From assembly GCF_963576545.1 (NCBI RefSeq), contig NC_083655.1:13874440-13938439 (forward strand): DNA of 64,000 nucleotides, in the 5' to 3' direction. Of this stretch, positions 13,601 to 28,600 are shown piece after piece. Each line of letters begins with the position of its first letter. The first letter of the stretch is position 1. The stretch comes from Limanda limanda. Lineage: Eukaryota > Chordata > Actinopteri > Pleuronectiformes > Pleuronectidae. The notes under the pieces are model-generated. The model did not search any database. It was not told the DNA's origin and was given only the letters and a program-made list of their open reading frames with translations. A program made the position numbers and the translations under genes.

Positions 13601-16600
13601 CTCCTGGGCTGCTAGACCCTCTGGCATGCCGATAAGGTGCCAGTGTGCATCAAGGGCCAACCAGGGGTCAGACATTATGTGTTGCCAGAATCCAACACCA
13701 CTGGGGACATCGGGATTTGGGTAATCAAGCAGTGGTGGGGAAAGCAAAGACTGCAAACTATATGTGAAATAGTCTCTACCTGGTAAGAAACTACTCAGAC
13801 AAACCATCAAGCAGCTTGTCTGTGTTTAAGAGCTCGGAGTCCGATATCATCCCTCAACCCTGAATAATCAAGTTTCCAGTCCAAATACACAGTCGGCCAT
13901 AAGAATTACTGATTTTGTGTACAAATTGTAAAATGGGAAACTAAAAAGTCTTATGGATGCACGATACAAATAATTCAATGGTCAGAAGAAGAATAGTCAT
14001 AAGAGAAATAAAAAAGAATGAACTAATTCTGTAGAGATCATTGTGGAGGCCAAACTAAATACATTGGTAGTGTTTGTATTTGATTATAAATAAAAAAAAA
14101 AATTCAGATACAATATATCAATTGAAACGGCAATTTTAAGCTTTTTAAATAATCAGACAGCAGGTTTTGCATATGATAGTAAAATGTTGAGGGGTCGGTG
14201 ATAAATTACTAAATAATGTAACTCTGCATTCATCCAAGGTGTTTCCCCCCCCCCACCCTCATATGAGACACAACTCCATTAAAGGCTCAAACTGTAAGAA
14301 AACCCTTATTGAATTAATCAGTTGGAGATTGGCGGCCGAGGAGAGGGTGCCATCTAATTTCCGTAAGCGGGACGCTTATCGGGCTCCCGCTAAATGGACA
14401 ATATTAAAACAGCAGCTAGTAATAATGACTTCTGCCACTCAACCGCCACTCGGGTTGGTATTGAATGTAGGCCACGAGGCTGAAGCAAGGATGATAATTT
14501 TATGGGTTACAGTTTCCTATTGGCTGCAAGGAAGGGGCTCTGACACAGAGCGTGACCTATTTCTAAAAAAATGCCTCGGGCTATATGTATAGATAGAATG
14601 TACTGTTATCCTTTTTTAATTACATTTTAGGAAGTCTTTATTCATTGGCTGCAGAAATACATATCAGTGATGTGTTTATCACCTCTATCCTCTTTGAAAC
14701 TTAATAAACAGCAACACTACATTGATAATGGCTCGGTTCACATCCAAACAATTACAAGGTTAAAAAAATAAAAAAAACTTAGGTTGCATTCACTTACTAC
14801 AGTGATTCTGTATGGAAAGATATTCAGTCTATCCTGTGTCTATACAACTAAATGGCAACAGAAAATATGTTTTGTAAGAAACATAATGCTGCCTGCAACA
14901 TATAATTGAATGCATTAAACATTTATTGATGACAGCACAGTCTCCACAGAGTGGATGGGGAGTCCCATTACAGGCCTGTGATAGGCAGGGAAAACCCCTG
15001 AAGGTTACAGAGAGTTTGTCGTTCAGGTTAAATGTAAATAAGAATATATATATCTTTCCCTAATCTTAACCAAGTTCTTTAAGTGCCTTAATATACATAA
15101 AACTGTTAAATAATTCAGTGGTTACTGTTGTTTTTAACGTTATGATATTTTCGGTAGCAGTAAACATGTAATATAATAAGCCTATATTATGTTTATCATC
15201 AATACTGCTGATGCTCTGGGGGTCGTGATGGGTCTGGAGCCAATCCCAGCTGACATGGGGCTACAGGCGGGGGTGCACCCTAGTCAGTTTGCCAGTGTAT
15301 TGCAGGACCGACAAACAGAGACAAACAACCATCCACACTGAGATTCACACCTACGCTCACTTTAGAGTCTCCAGTTAATCTGAGCTGCCTCTGAGGTTGA
15401 AGGTTCGAACCCAAAACCTTGTTGCTGGGAGGCCACGGCACCAACCACTGCAATCGCATCTCACACAAAACATATTTGCAGTTAAGATGTCTGAAAACAT
15501 AATTATTAGTAGACATTGTTGTTTCAGTTAGAAAAGGTTGCATCTGTATAGAGGTCCATTCAGTACAATAAACATTTTACACAGAAAGTAATAGTTTGAT
15601 AATAATAGTTCAGTTACTCAATAACCATCTCTTATTACAGGAACATTACACTGATATGTTGTTGTGTAATTAAATTTGTTAGTATGGGATTGATAACTAT
15701 TGCATTTGGAACATTATTTATACTCAAGTCACTTTGTAGTACTTAGTAATTAACAAGAAACTAAATAAAAAAGATGAATTCACAAATACCAACGGCTTAA
15801 ATATTAACGTTGTATGCTGAATAAATACACAGTTTTTAGCAACATGTATTCAATGTAGGTTTCCAGCTCACAAATAGCCTCTCATGTTTGTCTTTTTGGA
15901 ACTCGTGGTCATATTCTGTTTGAATGGAATCCATAGGTTTGTACATGTTGTCATAGCGACCACCTATGCTTTAAGAGAAGCGATATATAGGTCTTATCAT
16001 CCAGGTATCATCTCACATCTTTAAGCACGTCCTACACAGAGGAAATGAGCCTGCTTTGAAGCGCCCGAGATGCAACAATGGTGAATCTCTCCAAGAGCAA
16101 AGCCGCATAAATGAATGAGAAGCACAATTCAAGTGTAGGATGAAAATGAATGCAGTGCTATTCCTGTGTCTGAGGTCAAGATTCTACAAACATCCCTCTC
16201 CCAGGAGCGATGGGGAATGATGCTGAGTTCAAAGCTCCGTGCCAGCGTCTTCTGTAAATCCCTGTCTCCTTGATGTTGGTTTTATTTGAGAGTTGATTAC
16301 CCTCTGACAGGCTAGAATCTCTGTGGAAGGGCACAAGGTCTGCAGGATTTGATGGTCAGCCAAGGCATTTGTTTACAGACATGGTGATTTCTTTTGAGGG
16401 GTTGGCTGCGTGCACCCTTGTGTGGCGAAAGAAAAAATAAGACTTTGGTGCTGCGCGCTCATCTGGAGGTAGGAATCGATACGCTCCTCTGCCATGCTGA
16501 ACGTTTCCCTGTGACTCAGGGTGGTCTCTCCTGACACATCTGCATCCAGCGCGTCTGTTGCAGCTGCCATCTTTGAAGCGCGGGATTAACAGTGAAGAAC

Positions 16601-19600
16601 ATCCGAGGATCTGACTCCCACACATTAACACTTGTACGACCACGCAGCTGCAGCAGCCATACACAGACACGTCTGCAGTCGGCATGTGTTGCCAAAGTGC
16701 TTCCCCCTCACAGGCCAATTTGTTTGATTCCTTTCTCTCTTTGAATTGCTGCATTAGACTTTTATCATGATACCTGTTCCAAAAAATCACCAACCAATTG
16801 TTAACAAAACATCATCTTTGACCTAGGGCAAAGATGTATGTTTTTCCTTGCTTTGGCATTTAACCCTATCTGATTGTTACATGGCAGGGACAGTGAATCA
16901 ATATACAACCCTCCTCCTTGCTTCTTTTATTTTCCAAACCCTGCCCCTTCCAGATTCCACAACGATGGCCACATGCTGGACATCTTTCAGCGGCTTACAG
17001 CCAAAGAGGGGATGTACTTCCTGCCTCAAGATCTGGAGCTGTCCAATCAGGAGCTGAGCTACATTGTCAAGAAGGCGGAGCAGTGGCGAGGCTTCAATGG
17101 GGAGAGGCGCAAGGTGAGCGTCTCATTGCATGGAAAAAAACAATGTGCCAAAAGGTCACTATCAAACTGATAAGAGGTAAAAGACTCAAGGCAGAAAGCA
17201 TCAGGCAGGTCAGAGGTCGTAGGAACGATATTTAAGCTGCTGGAAACGCTGAACTCTAAGTTTTCAAAACTGGCAAAAGAAAAGGGAAACTCAGAGACAA
17301 CAAGACACATGTGACACATTTGTGTGGAAAATAAAAAGAGTAGGAGAGGATCAGGAAGCGAAAATGACATAATGCGAAACAAAATCTGAGTTTAAAAAAA
17401 AAACAGAAAAAATAAAAAATGCAGATTAAAAACTAAAGTGGCGATGCGACAGATTTCTGTCATAGAGTGATGCTAAATTAAATTCTTGCTGTGGTCACTT
17501 TAACAAACATATTAAGTTTGACAGAATGCACCGAATAGGCACATTTGATTTAGTTACATTTTCGTGAACTGGGAATTTAGTCCCCTTATTTACCACATTT
17601 TACTTCGCTAGATCTGGATTTAGTTACATTTTCGTGAACTGGGAATTTAGTCCCCTTATTTACCACATTTTACTTCGCTAGATCTGGATTTTAATTTGGA
17701 TGTGCATTAAATTGCTTCCACTTTTTAAAATCAAGATCTATTGATTATTATCAGAAAAAATTAGATAAAAAGTTAAAAAATCTTCTTGCAACATTCAAGA
17801 AAGTATCCACCCCCTCACCCGGATCTGTTGTAAAAAATGGAATGAATCTTGTATCTTGACCCATATTACATCCTTCCATTGGGTTTCATGATAATCTGTC
17901 CTGTAGTGTTTGCATAATCCTGCTACTTAATAGTTAGTAAAAGATAATTACCAAACAAAAGCTAGGTTCACAGGTTGTCTGATAAATCTGTTGAAAACTA
18001 TTTCAGATTTTTTATTTTTAAAGCGATTCAATCATAGCGGGATGTAAATGCACATGTTGTACTGGGAATCATCTTAATGTGGACGAGTTGGTGTGGCAGG
18101 ATTCCACTTTGCATAAATGAATGTCCCCATGAAATTACTATTGCTTGGGAGAGGCTGTCACATGTCTGACAGCCCAGTGTAGGTCAATTGTGATGACACA
18201 GGGCAGGGCAGTGCATTAGCACGGAGCCTACGCCCGATGTAACATCTTTGCATAGTGATTGAAAATGTGACTTGTTGAGATAAGGGATGTGGCATGCGGC
18301 GATCAAACTGCAGCTCCCTTTAATTTAATCTGGGGGATTTGTTAGTGGCACCCATCGCTCGGTGTTCACCACGTCCATTAACTCGCTCACTCTGAGTTTG
18401 CAGGAGTTCATGTGGCGGCAGAGGATTAAAAATAGAACCCGGAACCACATTAACTTCTGTTACTGGTGAAAGATGGACTCGAAAGGAAGGAACTGAGGTT
18501 GTCTTACAAGGCTGTGAAAACACAACACATGTCTTTTAAGTAAAAGGTCTACGCTCAACAGTGTCGCTAAAAGCAATCGTTACAAAGAGGATTCGACGTT
18601 TACAGAAAAATGTTATTAGTAATGATTGACAGTGTTTCAGCCAACAGATACAGTATGACAGTATTAACAAATACATACAAGATCTGATTTCAATAAGGAG
18701 AAGTCATATTGTCCCCAACCAGAGCAGTTTTCTAGTAGTTGCAAGATTCCTGGTTCGATTCCCAGCTTCTCCAGAGAGCGAGACACTGTGTCATTAGTGT
18801 ATGAATGTGTGTTCTGTAATGGGAAATTAATACATATCATGAGACAACAAGCAATTATCAATTCTGGATGTTTAATTCAAACCGTCTGCGGACGGTTTAC
18901 AAAGGTCAAGTCACGACAACAGACTTGACCTCAATGGCACAAAGCTCAACATCACGGTGACAGATGTGAGGGCAATGGCAATGAGCTCTCAAAAGTACAC
19001 TCCATTTATACAATCAGATCCCTCCTTTCCACAGTAAAATACATTTGTCCAATCAGCTTCTCTCCATGTCGTGACAGGAAGACCAGACATTGGTCTCTGG
19101 CGGTCTCTTTGAAGTATGCTAAACGCATCTTGTTCCAGACCCTTTGGGTCACCCCTGGTCTCGGAGATCTCTCTCAGAGATCTCCTGTCTCTGAAGGTCA
19201 CACCTATTAGCCTTTGAAGCTCCCTGCTGCAGAAGACTTAATTGGCCCCTGTTGAGAAACCTTTTGTTCACACTAGACTGAGAAGGCCACGTCTAAAGGC
19301 CGGCGCATGCTTCTGCGACGTCAGGGGCACGCAGCTGTAACGCAGGACTCGTTGTCATTCATGGTTCTCCAACCGTTGCGCGTGTTGCCATGCAATTCCC
19401 CGCCAGAACACTAGGCGCAGTAATGTTTTTTGTCGAAGTCGGCTCTTCTTCGTGTGTTGCACGAAGAAGAGCGATTTATTTACATCGCCACGGCGGCTCC
19501 GCAGAGCCTTTTTCTGGCGGAAAAATCCGCCGGTTAGTGACGGGTTATACTAGTGGACATAGTGTCGGATCTCTTCTGCCAAGTGCTCTTCTATCTGGTC

Positions 19601-22600
19601 CATATTCGTTCTTCTATATCGTCCGTGGTTTCCGGGCATGAACCGGAAATGCGACTCCAGAAATGATGTAGTCAGCAGACCAATCACAGCCCTCGCGGCC
19701 GGGTGACGCTTGCGGGGCTTTGCCGTCTAGTTAGAAAAATTGGCCGACGCACGTAAGGACGTAGGAAGGGCCGTGAGGGGCCCGGAAGGGCTCTTGCGTC
19801 TCCGTTCCCGTGAAAACGCAGAAGCATGCGCCGGCCTTAAGACTTTCAAGAGCATTATGCATAGTGTTAACTTGAGCTAAACTCTTGACCTACAGTCTTA
19901 AACCACCAAAATACATCTTTCAGTAAACTTCTTTCTATATAAATGTAATCTGTTCCATTTGAACATGTCTAAATACAAAATTCCCATCACAGTTCCAATG
20001 GGTGGATGAGACAAACTGATGGAACAGTGCTGTCTTAACACAGTCCATTTACCATTCGCACAACTGGAAATAATGATCAGTTCAGATCTCTTTACAAGTT
20101 GGTTTTGTTTAAGGGTTGACCTGCTTTTATTTCATACATGTGCCATCACATCAAATATCAATATTGCTCGGATAAAAAACATTATTTCATCTAATCATAG
20201 TATCCAAAAGGGAAAACTGAGGTTGTACAGAAGAAGGATTTTAGTTGCATTATTGCTCCTGGAAAAGCCAAATTTGTCTTGGTTGAAATTGTCATTCTGG
20301 TATCATACTTACCAGATATGATCATTTTTGTCATGCAGAACTCACTCAAGACATAAAACATTGATTCTGTCAGCTATTTTTATTATTATTCGTCCTGTTT
20401 CAAATGTCATCTAAGTTTTATTGCATTTAGTAAATCTAATCCATTTTAGTAGACGAAAACTGTAACTTTGTGAATCTAGTTTTAGTCAACGAAAACAGAC
20501 ATTTTAGTTATTATTAATTTGATTATAGTGAATAAGTCAGGCATTCTAGTCGAGGCAATGCTTGATAGTTTTAGATTGAAGCTCCTACTGCTCATTTTAA
20601 TAAACAATTTAACAGCCATGATGATATCAAAGTGGTTCAGCCGAGGATCTGGGGATGAGTACAACAGAGAAGCTGTAAATATACTGGATCAAATTCTCTG
20701 TTATTTACTGGTAAGAAGGAGCTACTCACTGGCCGGACTGTAGGAGGCTTTTATATCGTCATGTCAAGCCTCTATAATGCTCCCATTTGATCCCATCTTA
20801 TGATTGACGCTTTATTATCATGCTGTTGCATTGTTTCTTGTACTGGGAGCAAAAACTCTAACACTCACCCTTATGTGTTCCTACCTTTCACCATCATCGC
20901 TAAATGCCTCAACCCAGCGAAACCCTCGTCCTGAACCTGATTCTACACATGACCCTCAATCCAAATGTTTGAATCTGCCGTCATATAGATTTTGTGAACA
21001 GAATTAAGACTAGCAAGCTAAAACATAAACTTCTAAACTTCTCTACACCCGTTTTGTAATCTTTTGTAATCTTTAATGAACTGCCACCCTTGGCTCCGAG
21101 TGGTGACTACACTACCACATAATAAGATGGTGATGGGCCTGTTTATTGGGAGAAAATTGAATCTCCCAATGTTTGGAGACTTTGAAAGAAGTTAAACAGC
21201 AAAGTTTGTGATTCATTTAGCTGCTGCTGCTAAATCACCCGTGCCTTATCTCATAACTGCCTCCACAGCAACAATTACAGCATCTAATTTTGCATTATTA
21301 AACTAACGGATTAACACGCATGATGAAAATTTAGGGTTATTGCATTTTGTGATTTCTATTTTATTAAAGCGGGACATTTTTCATCTAACTAAGATGAGTC
21401 TTGCCATTATTTCATAATCATTGTAACAATTTCTCCTGTAAAAAGGGTCACTTTCCTAACTTAGCAAAGACATATCCCGATTAGACTAATTTGCCTACAT
21501 GCAAATTTTTGTCATTTTTCCCTCATTAACTATTTATCATAGACAGGAAAAAAATATATTCATGAAGGAGAGCAAAGTAGCAGCCTGACAGAGCTGAAGC
21601 TAATATTTTGCAAATCTAATGATTTTTTGCATCGTTAATTAGATAGAATAAGGTTGATATGATTAGGTCAGGATGTAGTGTTTTTCATTAAAAATACATT
21701 TCAGAAGCTGTATTCGAAATGTGCCCTTGCAATTAAATAATGAATCCGACGCATTCCTTATTACGGACCCAATTAATATCAGAGGCAAGGGCGTAATTTT
21801 AATAACAGTAGGCCACAAGGCCTTCATTAGCAGAGGGAGAGAAAGGCAGGATGAGGAGGAAGAAAACAAGGCAGTCGCGGGAACAGCAGCAGCAATTTGA
21901 TATTGAGCCGATTTTAGAAAGTTATTGAACAGTACACTCTTAAAAGGATAAAGAATGACATTTTCAACAAATCACATCTGGGGTAAACAGGAACTCCATA
22001 TTCTCCCTGGTGTGTTTTAACCTAATTTGCTACCAGCTGTATGTCAGGTGGCAGACAGGGCCACTGAAAATGGAAAATCATTTGAAGAATCACAAGTGAA
22101 AGGTTAATATAGCACTTAGGGTAGGCTACAACATGCAGAAGTCATTCAAGAACCCTCTCTATAGCGCACTATAGAGGTGTCTCAGCCACAAGGAATCTGT
22201 TGGTTCAGTGTGTTTCATCCAGGAAACCTTCAACAGATACAACTTAGACATTTCTAAGACTTTGCTTGATTAGGAATCCTTTGTTTGTTAGTACTCCAAC
22301 AACCAGACTCTTCATTAAATTTACACAGAAACACGAACAGATTTCAATAACCTAATAATATGAGAACGCGGGTTATAAAACGTAGCTTTAATGGAGGGAA
22401 TGTATTGGCAGGGGGCAGAGCATCAGAAATCATGGCTATTATTTTGCCTTCACTAAAGTTCAGACAAGTGACACAAAATAGCAGATGATCATTAGATGAC
22501 CAATTCGATTACCACTAGTTTTGTGGATGTGCTGTGTTGTACCACTGCAAAATCCCTCTGATCCTGTGTCTCCCTCCAGCAGTGAAACAATCTAAAAAAA

Positions 22601-25600
22601 AATATCCACTGTGGCCTATGATTATCAAACTTCAAATTTTCACAAGGTGGTCATAAAACATGATCTAATTTGTACTTTCTCACCAATTAACTTTATATTA
22701 GAGATTCCTCCATCCTCCATTTGATTATTCCTCTCTGGTTAAGATGTCAGCAGCAGAGATTAGTGGCTATGAGCAAAGAGGGTGAAACAGTCAGAGATCA
22801 ACCTGTTTGCTCTTTAATTTGATCTCAGGAAGGAAGGAAAAGGAATATGTTCCCATCATAGAACAACAGCCTCAGGGGTTGTTGATGAACAGGAGAGAAG
22901 GGGCATCAGTTCACCCATCAATTAAGGTGGTTTTTATAAATGAAATGTTTCTGAGGTTTCATCACACCTTTCGTTGCTGCGAGGCTTTGTAGCAGGTTAG
23001 CCTGTTGTTCCATGCTCTACGCCCTCAGAGCTTGTCACTTGGCACCTATCCTAAAATACAAGCATGCCACTTCATTTTCTCAATATGCTGGATTGTTTTT
23101 CATCAAGAACAATGTATTGTTCTCTGGTAAAGCAATGAAAATGTAAAATAACGCTCCCTATCTTTCAATGGTCAACAAATTTCCCTTTGTCTAAATCTAT
23201 ACCAAAATTCAATAATTTCTTCTTTGGCCTATATCCCACCCTTCCACAGAAGTTCAGTTGAGTCGTTTTTGCCTAAAAGACTGGCAAACAGAGCAAACTG
23301 CAATAAACAATATAAGCTCCTTGGTGACGGTAATCACTAAAGTATGTTTTTGAGACATAGTAATGAGAACAACAGATCATTGGGGCAGTTCAAAGTCCAG
23401 AACATAAAAGTGAGAGGTTGCCTGTACATTCATATGGATCTTTTCTGAGGGTAGGGACGAGCGACTTATAAGAATTGTTTGAGTTGGAGGATTTGTTGAC
23501 TTTTACCGGTGACCCAGCTGTGTTTTGCTCATGTGTAGCCAATAGCCAGGGTCATTTATTTTAACCATGACCTTGCCAAAAATATGAGCAAGTGTTTAAC
23601 TCTTTAGAGTGATTGATCACGCCGGCATGATCAAATCATGACTAGTTCAAGTCAAGTCTTGTGCTGAGAAAAAATATACCAAACCTTGCTATGGAAAACC
23701 TTTTCTTTAATGTGGCATAGGCAAAAAGAAAACAGCCAAAGTAGCCCAGTACTACTCGGGGTTAGGGTTACTATGGCAACCTGGCATTGGTATGCTCCAG
23801 TGGTTCATATTAAAGGGAAAGGACCAGCAAACTGTGAAGTTGTTTAAGTTTTCACAGTTTTAAACATTAATCGTAAAGGCTTAACCTGTAAAAAAGCTCA
23901 TCAAAACCTGACAGCTTTTCATAGGAGACTGCAATCAACACGGCAAATTACCCAGTTCGAGGCTAACATGTGCAAAATAAAACAAATAATCAAAAACCTC
24001 CATTTTACTACTGCTTATGGTGCTGTGATGCTCTGAGCTAGTGCTAGCATGCTCCACATCATACTAGGGGTTCAGTAATGAGCCCCATTAATTATGTAAA
24101 GGCAGTGGTGCAGATAGACCTAATTAATTGTCTCCTGTCACCCTCTTGATTACTGTACCTGGAAGGGAGGTGTTAATTTCTGTAATACTTAAGCAGGTAC
24201 GCAAACTGTTTTGTCAGAGCCACCACTATGACAATGACAGAGTGCCGGCTTACCCTCTGCAAAGCTCTTTGGCTGTTAATTCAACAAATGGAAACTTTCC
24301 CAGTGGTGGTGGTGACATTGGGATAATTGAAAGAGAGAGGGAGCGATTAAAAGAAGTGGGGAAGGAAGGAGAAAGGAGCGAGGGGGTTTTGTATGGTGGC
24401 CCTGGAGATGTTTTCGCAACCTGAACATTTGCGTACCGTCGTGCAGTTTGTCTCCATATGTCTAGGTAATGGGTTACCAGCGGCGAGTTTGGGAACACCC
24501 AGGGTGCTTTGCAACAGCAGCCTGGTTGGTGGGGAGTAAACCTGTTGAGAGTCAAACAGCACAGATTGGAGAGTTAATGATAACCTGAGTCTGGGAGGCT
24601 GGCTGTTAATCATATAAAACGTGTTCTAATTTTAGTCTGAAAACGACTGCGGGATGGTAATACCTGACCACACAGAGAAATCAGGGTCATCCTTTTCCAA
24701 CTAATTATCTAAGGACAAAATAAAGCACAGTTTTAATCTCATTACAAAAGTTAATTTTGAAATGTTATATTTTACCCAGCTTTTCACACACACTATTGGG
24801 ATGTAGATATATTTGGGAAAAGAACATTAACTAGTGGAGACGGAACTCTTAATCCAACTACTGAAAATGATACTTCTATGCAACTACTTTGCAGCAAACA
24901 AGCACAAAAACAATTTTCTTTTAGTTAATGAGAATACATTGTTAATTTATGTATTTGTAACTTGCAAAATATGTTTGTGTTCATGCACAACACTTGATTA
25001 AAGTCATTAAAGTAAAACCTTAATAGCGGTTTCAGATAAAATCCTAATCCTTAAAGTCTTTGCACACAAAGTGTGTATTTCTTGTATGCAAATGTTTTGT
25101 TAATATCATTACTATCATTATTCTTTTCAGTGTGTAACCGGGATTGACACAATGTGAGGTTGAATTTATTTTCAAACGCGACAATTTCAGACAAATAATT
25201 TGGACATTGTGCACAAAGACCTTAGCCTTGACCCAAACCTCTATCTTTCCCAAATATTAAATAAAATACTCAAAATAAATTACTACTGTGCCACAGAAGG
25301 AAATATCCCTGGAATTAACAAAGCGACAATTAACACTATAACATGTTGTTTCATCTGGTTAATCTATCTGCCTTTTCTATCGGTCTAGCTGTGCAAATCT
25401 TACAGTAAAGTGAGTATCAGGCCACCCGAGACGTAAATCTAATGTCAAGTGAAGGAAGACGGAGCGCTGAGAGGGAGGGAGACACAGGGAGCAGCAGGCC
25501 GTAGCGGAATACACAGGAACCGCTGTCACCTAACAATAGAGCCCTCAGCTCCGGAGCAGGAACCCATAACAGTAACACAGGAACAGCAGAAGAGGAGAGG

Positions 25601-28600
25601 AGGAGCTGAGTGCTCCTGTGGCACAGGAGGGGTCATCTGGAATCAGAGGGCATCTATGGGTTTATGGTGTGTGTGTGTGTGTGAGCGTGTGAGCGTGTGT
25701 GTGTGTGTGTGTGTGTATGTGTGTGTGTGTGTATGTGAGAGCGTGTGCATAAGTGTCGGGTCACCGGAGTCCTCCCAACCCCCCAGTCACCTCTACCAAA
25801 GAGCAATGTGGTCAGTGTGCGGGCATGCGTGCATGTGTATTCATGTGCCGAGCTGAATGTCTCTGAATGCAGGGCTGTTAACCTACATACAGAGTTCATT
25901 TACACAGTATGCCCGTGCATGTGGACGCGTATCGCCATGCACATCTGTGGGTACGTGCATGCAAACCTTTGCCGCGCGCCTCCATGTGCATGTCACATTA
26001 GAGTGGCTTCTTCAATTACAGCGGATGGTTTTGTTTTTAGTGGACATCGCTGAGGGCCCCAACGGCCCCGGGGCAACAGCAAGCTGGCAGGCAGGGACAG
26101 GGGTGACGTAAGAGCACACACACACACAGCATCCGCAGCCTGAGCATTAGGGAGCTCAATATGAGATATGATTGCAAACGCTACATGCCCGTGTTCCCTT
26201 AAAAGGACACAGACTTCGCTGGGCAGTCATGGGTGAAAGTGGTGCATAGTGGTTGAAAAGGAAAAGACAGAGAAAAACAGATGAAGATCATACAAATGTA
26301 CAATCCCTCCAAATTATATTTCTTAGAATATCCCAAATACAGCTGTATCCTGAAAAGCACTTTTGGGGTTTTGAACGTTCCATCTTATACTTTTGTGTCA
26401 GTGTTTGGTAACGTTGGATAAATGCAGTGTATCAACTGTCTTTAAGGAAGGACACACCGGACTGCTCCACAAAGTAGCAGCCAAAGTGTGTTGATTGTCC
26501 CCTGGTGGCTGGGTGCGGTATAGGTCATAAATACTGCCTCCTCCATGTTAGTAAATTGGACACGGATGTAAAAAGTCAAAGTACAGGTCAAATTATTTGT
26601 TCAAGTGTTTATCTTTCCAGAAAAAATTTGGTTTTGATTAATTATTTGATTCAATAGAAACAGGTTTGATTGACAGCTGAGACTGACTTGCGATTTGGTC
26701 GAGCGCGGACTCTGGTTTCTCTCCCTCCAGACGCTGGCAGGGTGATTATTTAATGAATAATTAATGTTTATGCATAATGGAGAATTTCCGATTACTGTTT
26801 CAATATAAAATATACATAAAATACTTGGACGTCGGTTACCGTGGCAACGGGAGACACATTTACATGCTCATGTCTTCGCCAGCTCTGGTCGGTTCAAGCC
26901 CCGACAAGGAACATTTTCATTGCTTTTGGCGCCCCTGTGGACAAAAGCGGAAGTGTTTCCACTGCCTCCTGTTGTAACAAAACCTGGCCAGCCAATGCAT
27001 TTGTTTTGGAAAGAGTGAAAAAAAGACACATAGCTGTTTGCAGGAGGCATAGCAGTGAGATGATGTATCTTTTTTGGTTGCTGTATGATTTTTAACTGTA
27101 GTTTGACATCATTATCATTTTGTTTTAATACTGTTCATACACTCATCCTAACTCTGCCTTTGCTAAAGAGAAGTGGCTTGTCCTCAGAGCTGTTTGTGCA
27201 ACATCTGCCAGGGATTCTCTCAAACCATGTCACAAGGGAGCGTATGTGTGCGACGACATAATGAGTTATTTTGCATTAGTCGGACTCTCCCTCCCTTTCT
27301 TAGCAGGCGCCACCGTGATATATGTGCCTCCTCTTTGACCTCTGTTTAGCACCTGCTGGCAGGAGCAGAGGGCCACACACAATATCCGTATCCTGTCCCA
27401 CTAATCAGTTTCTCAAGATACCCGGGCGTGTAGAGGCATGGACACAGAGTTCTAGTACGTCTGCACACTCATTTAAAAGATCACTTTGATTGTGTGGTCA
27501 TGTTGCATAAGGTTAAAATCAATGCCAGGACTAAATGTTATGTTGACTCTTCTTAGGGAGCATTTGACTGGGTGTGCACCTGTTTAGCTGCCATAGAGGT
27601 ATTAAAATGCCCATTAGAGGAGAATGTATTCGCTCTTATAAATCAAAGCTTTCTTCATCCATCTTTTATTAGATTGGATGATTAGATTATTAGATTAGAT
27701 TATTTGTATCAATTATTAATGATTAATTTCTGGTAGGTTACTTTGAAACCACACCATCTTTCCACCTTACTTTTACTGAACTCTTTTATCTGAATGTATT
27801 TGATTGAGATCTATGAACACAGGCCAAGACCTCAAACCGCCCCCTTCTTCTCGATTTCAAGGTGATCGACTCCACTATCATATCCCTATCCTGATATTAC
27901 AACATATCAACACCAACCCTCAGTTCCAGCAGGAGATAGAGCATGAAAGGAGAAAGTGTTCCAGTAGGAACTCGTCGGTGTGAACAGTTTAATTACAGGG
28001 AGTGTCAGCCCCATTGCTTAATGTGTCCCTCACAATTAATCCAGGGAGAGGATGTCATTATCTACGAAAGCATGGGTCTGGGCAGGCTTTTCTGTCGGAG
28101 GGAAAAAGAGGGAGGGGATGAGAGAATAAAGAAAGAGATAGCAAGTCAAAACAAGGAAGTGCGTTTTGGTTCGCGGCCAATAATATGGTCAACCTCTGTG
28201 TCACATAAAAGGATCAAGCTAATACGCTTCGAGATCCTCTCACAATATTTTGCTCTTCGAAAGCTCTCATGAATCCGTCACTGAGGACGAGCGTGTTCCT
28301 TTAACTTCCCCTAAAAATATTGAGCTTCGCCCATCAGCTGTCAAAACAAGTCCAGATGGAGGAGGTTAAAATGGACGCCAGGTTTTGGGCACTTTCAGGC
28401 GTTTCTCCGCCCTTTCCATCCTCATCCTCCATAACCCGGCTGAGGAGGGAGTCGTGCCCTGTTCCCCTGCCATCCCATAATGTGACACAGAAGGAAACAA
28501 ATTGGACTGTTGAAGAATTTGGAAAATATATTACCCGATGATGGAATGAATATTAAGACGGCTTAACTTGAGCCACTCTTAGAGGTTTTACAAAAAGGAA

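Larger units (their letters stand above)
11022..16953. other. Intron C-D, 5.9 kb
   Basis: The intron runs from donor GTGAGA to acceptor CTGCCCCTTCCAG. It contains a reverse-oriented dispersed repeat fragment near 12034-12135, a conserved-looking block at 14270-14560, an L2-like repeat tail at 15215-15455, and a minus-strand open frame with a strong start context at 16373-16570. Confidence 0.75.

Noticed and set aside
16356..16793. 145-codon minus-strand frame
   Set aside because: It overlaps the better 65-codon frame in another phase and shows no protein-like pattern. Only the shorter frame was kept, at low confidence.
18752..18763. Possible tRNA gene from a B-box-like sequence
   Set aside because: No A box at the right spacing and no cloverleaf arms; treated as a repeat fragment.
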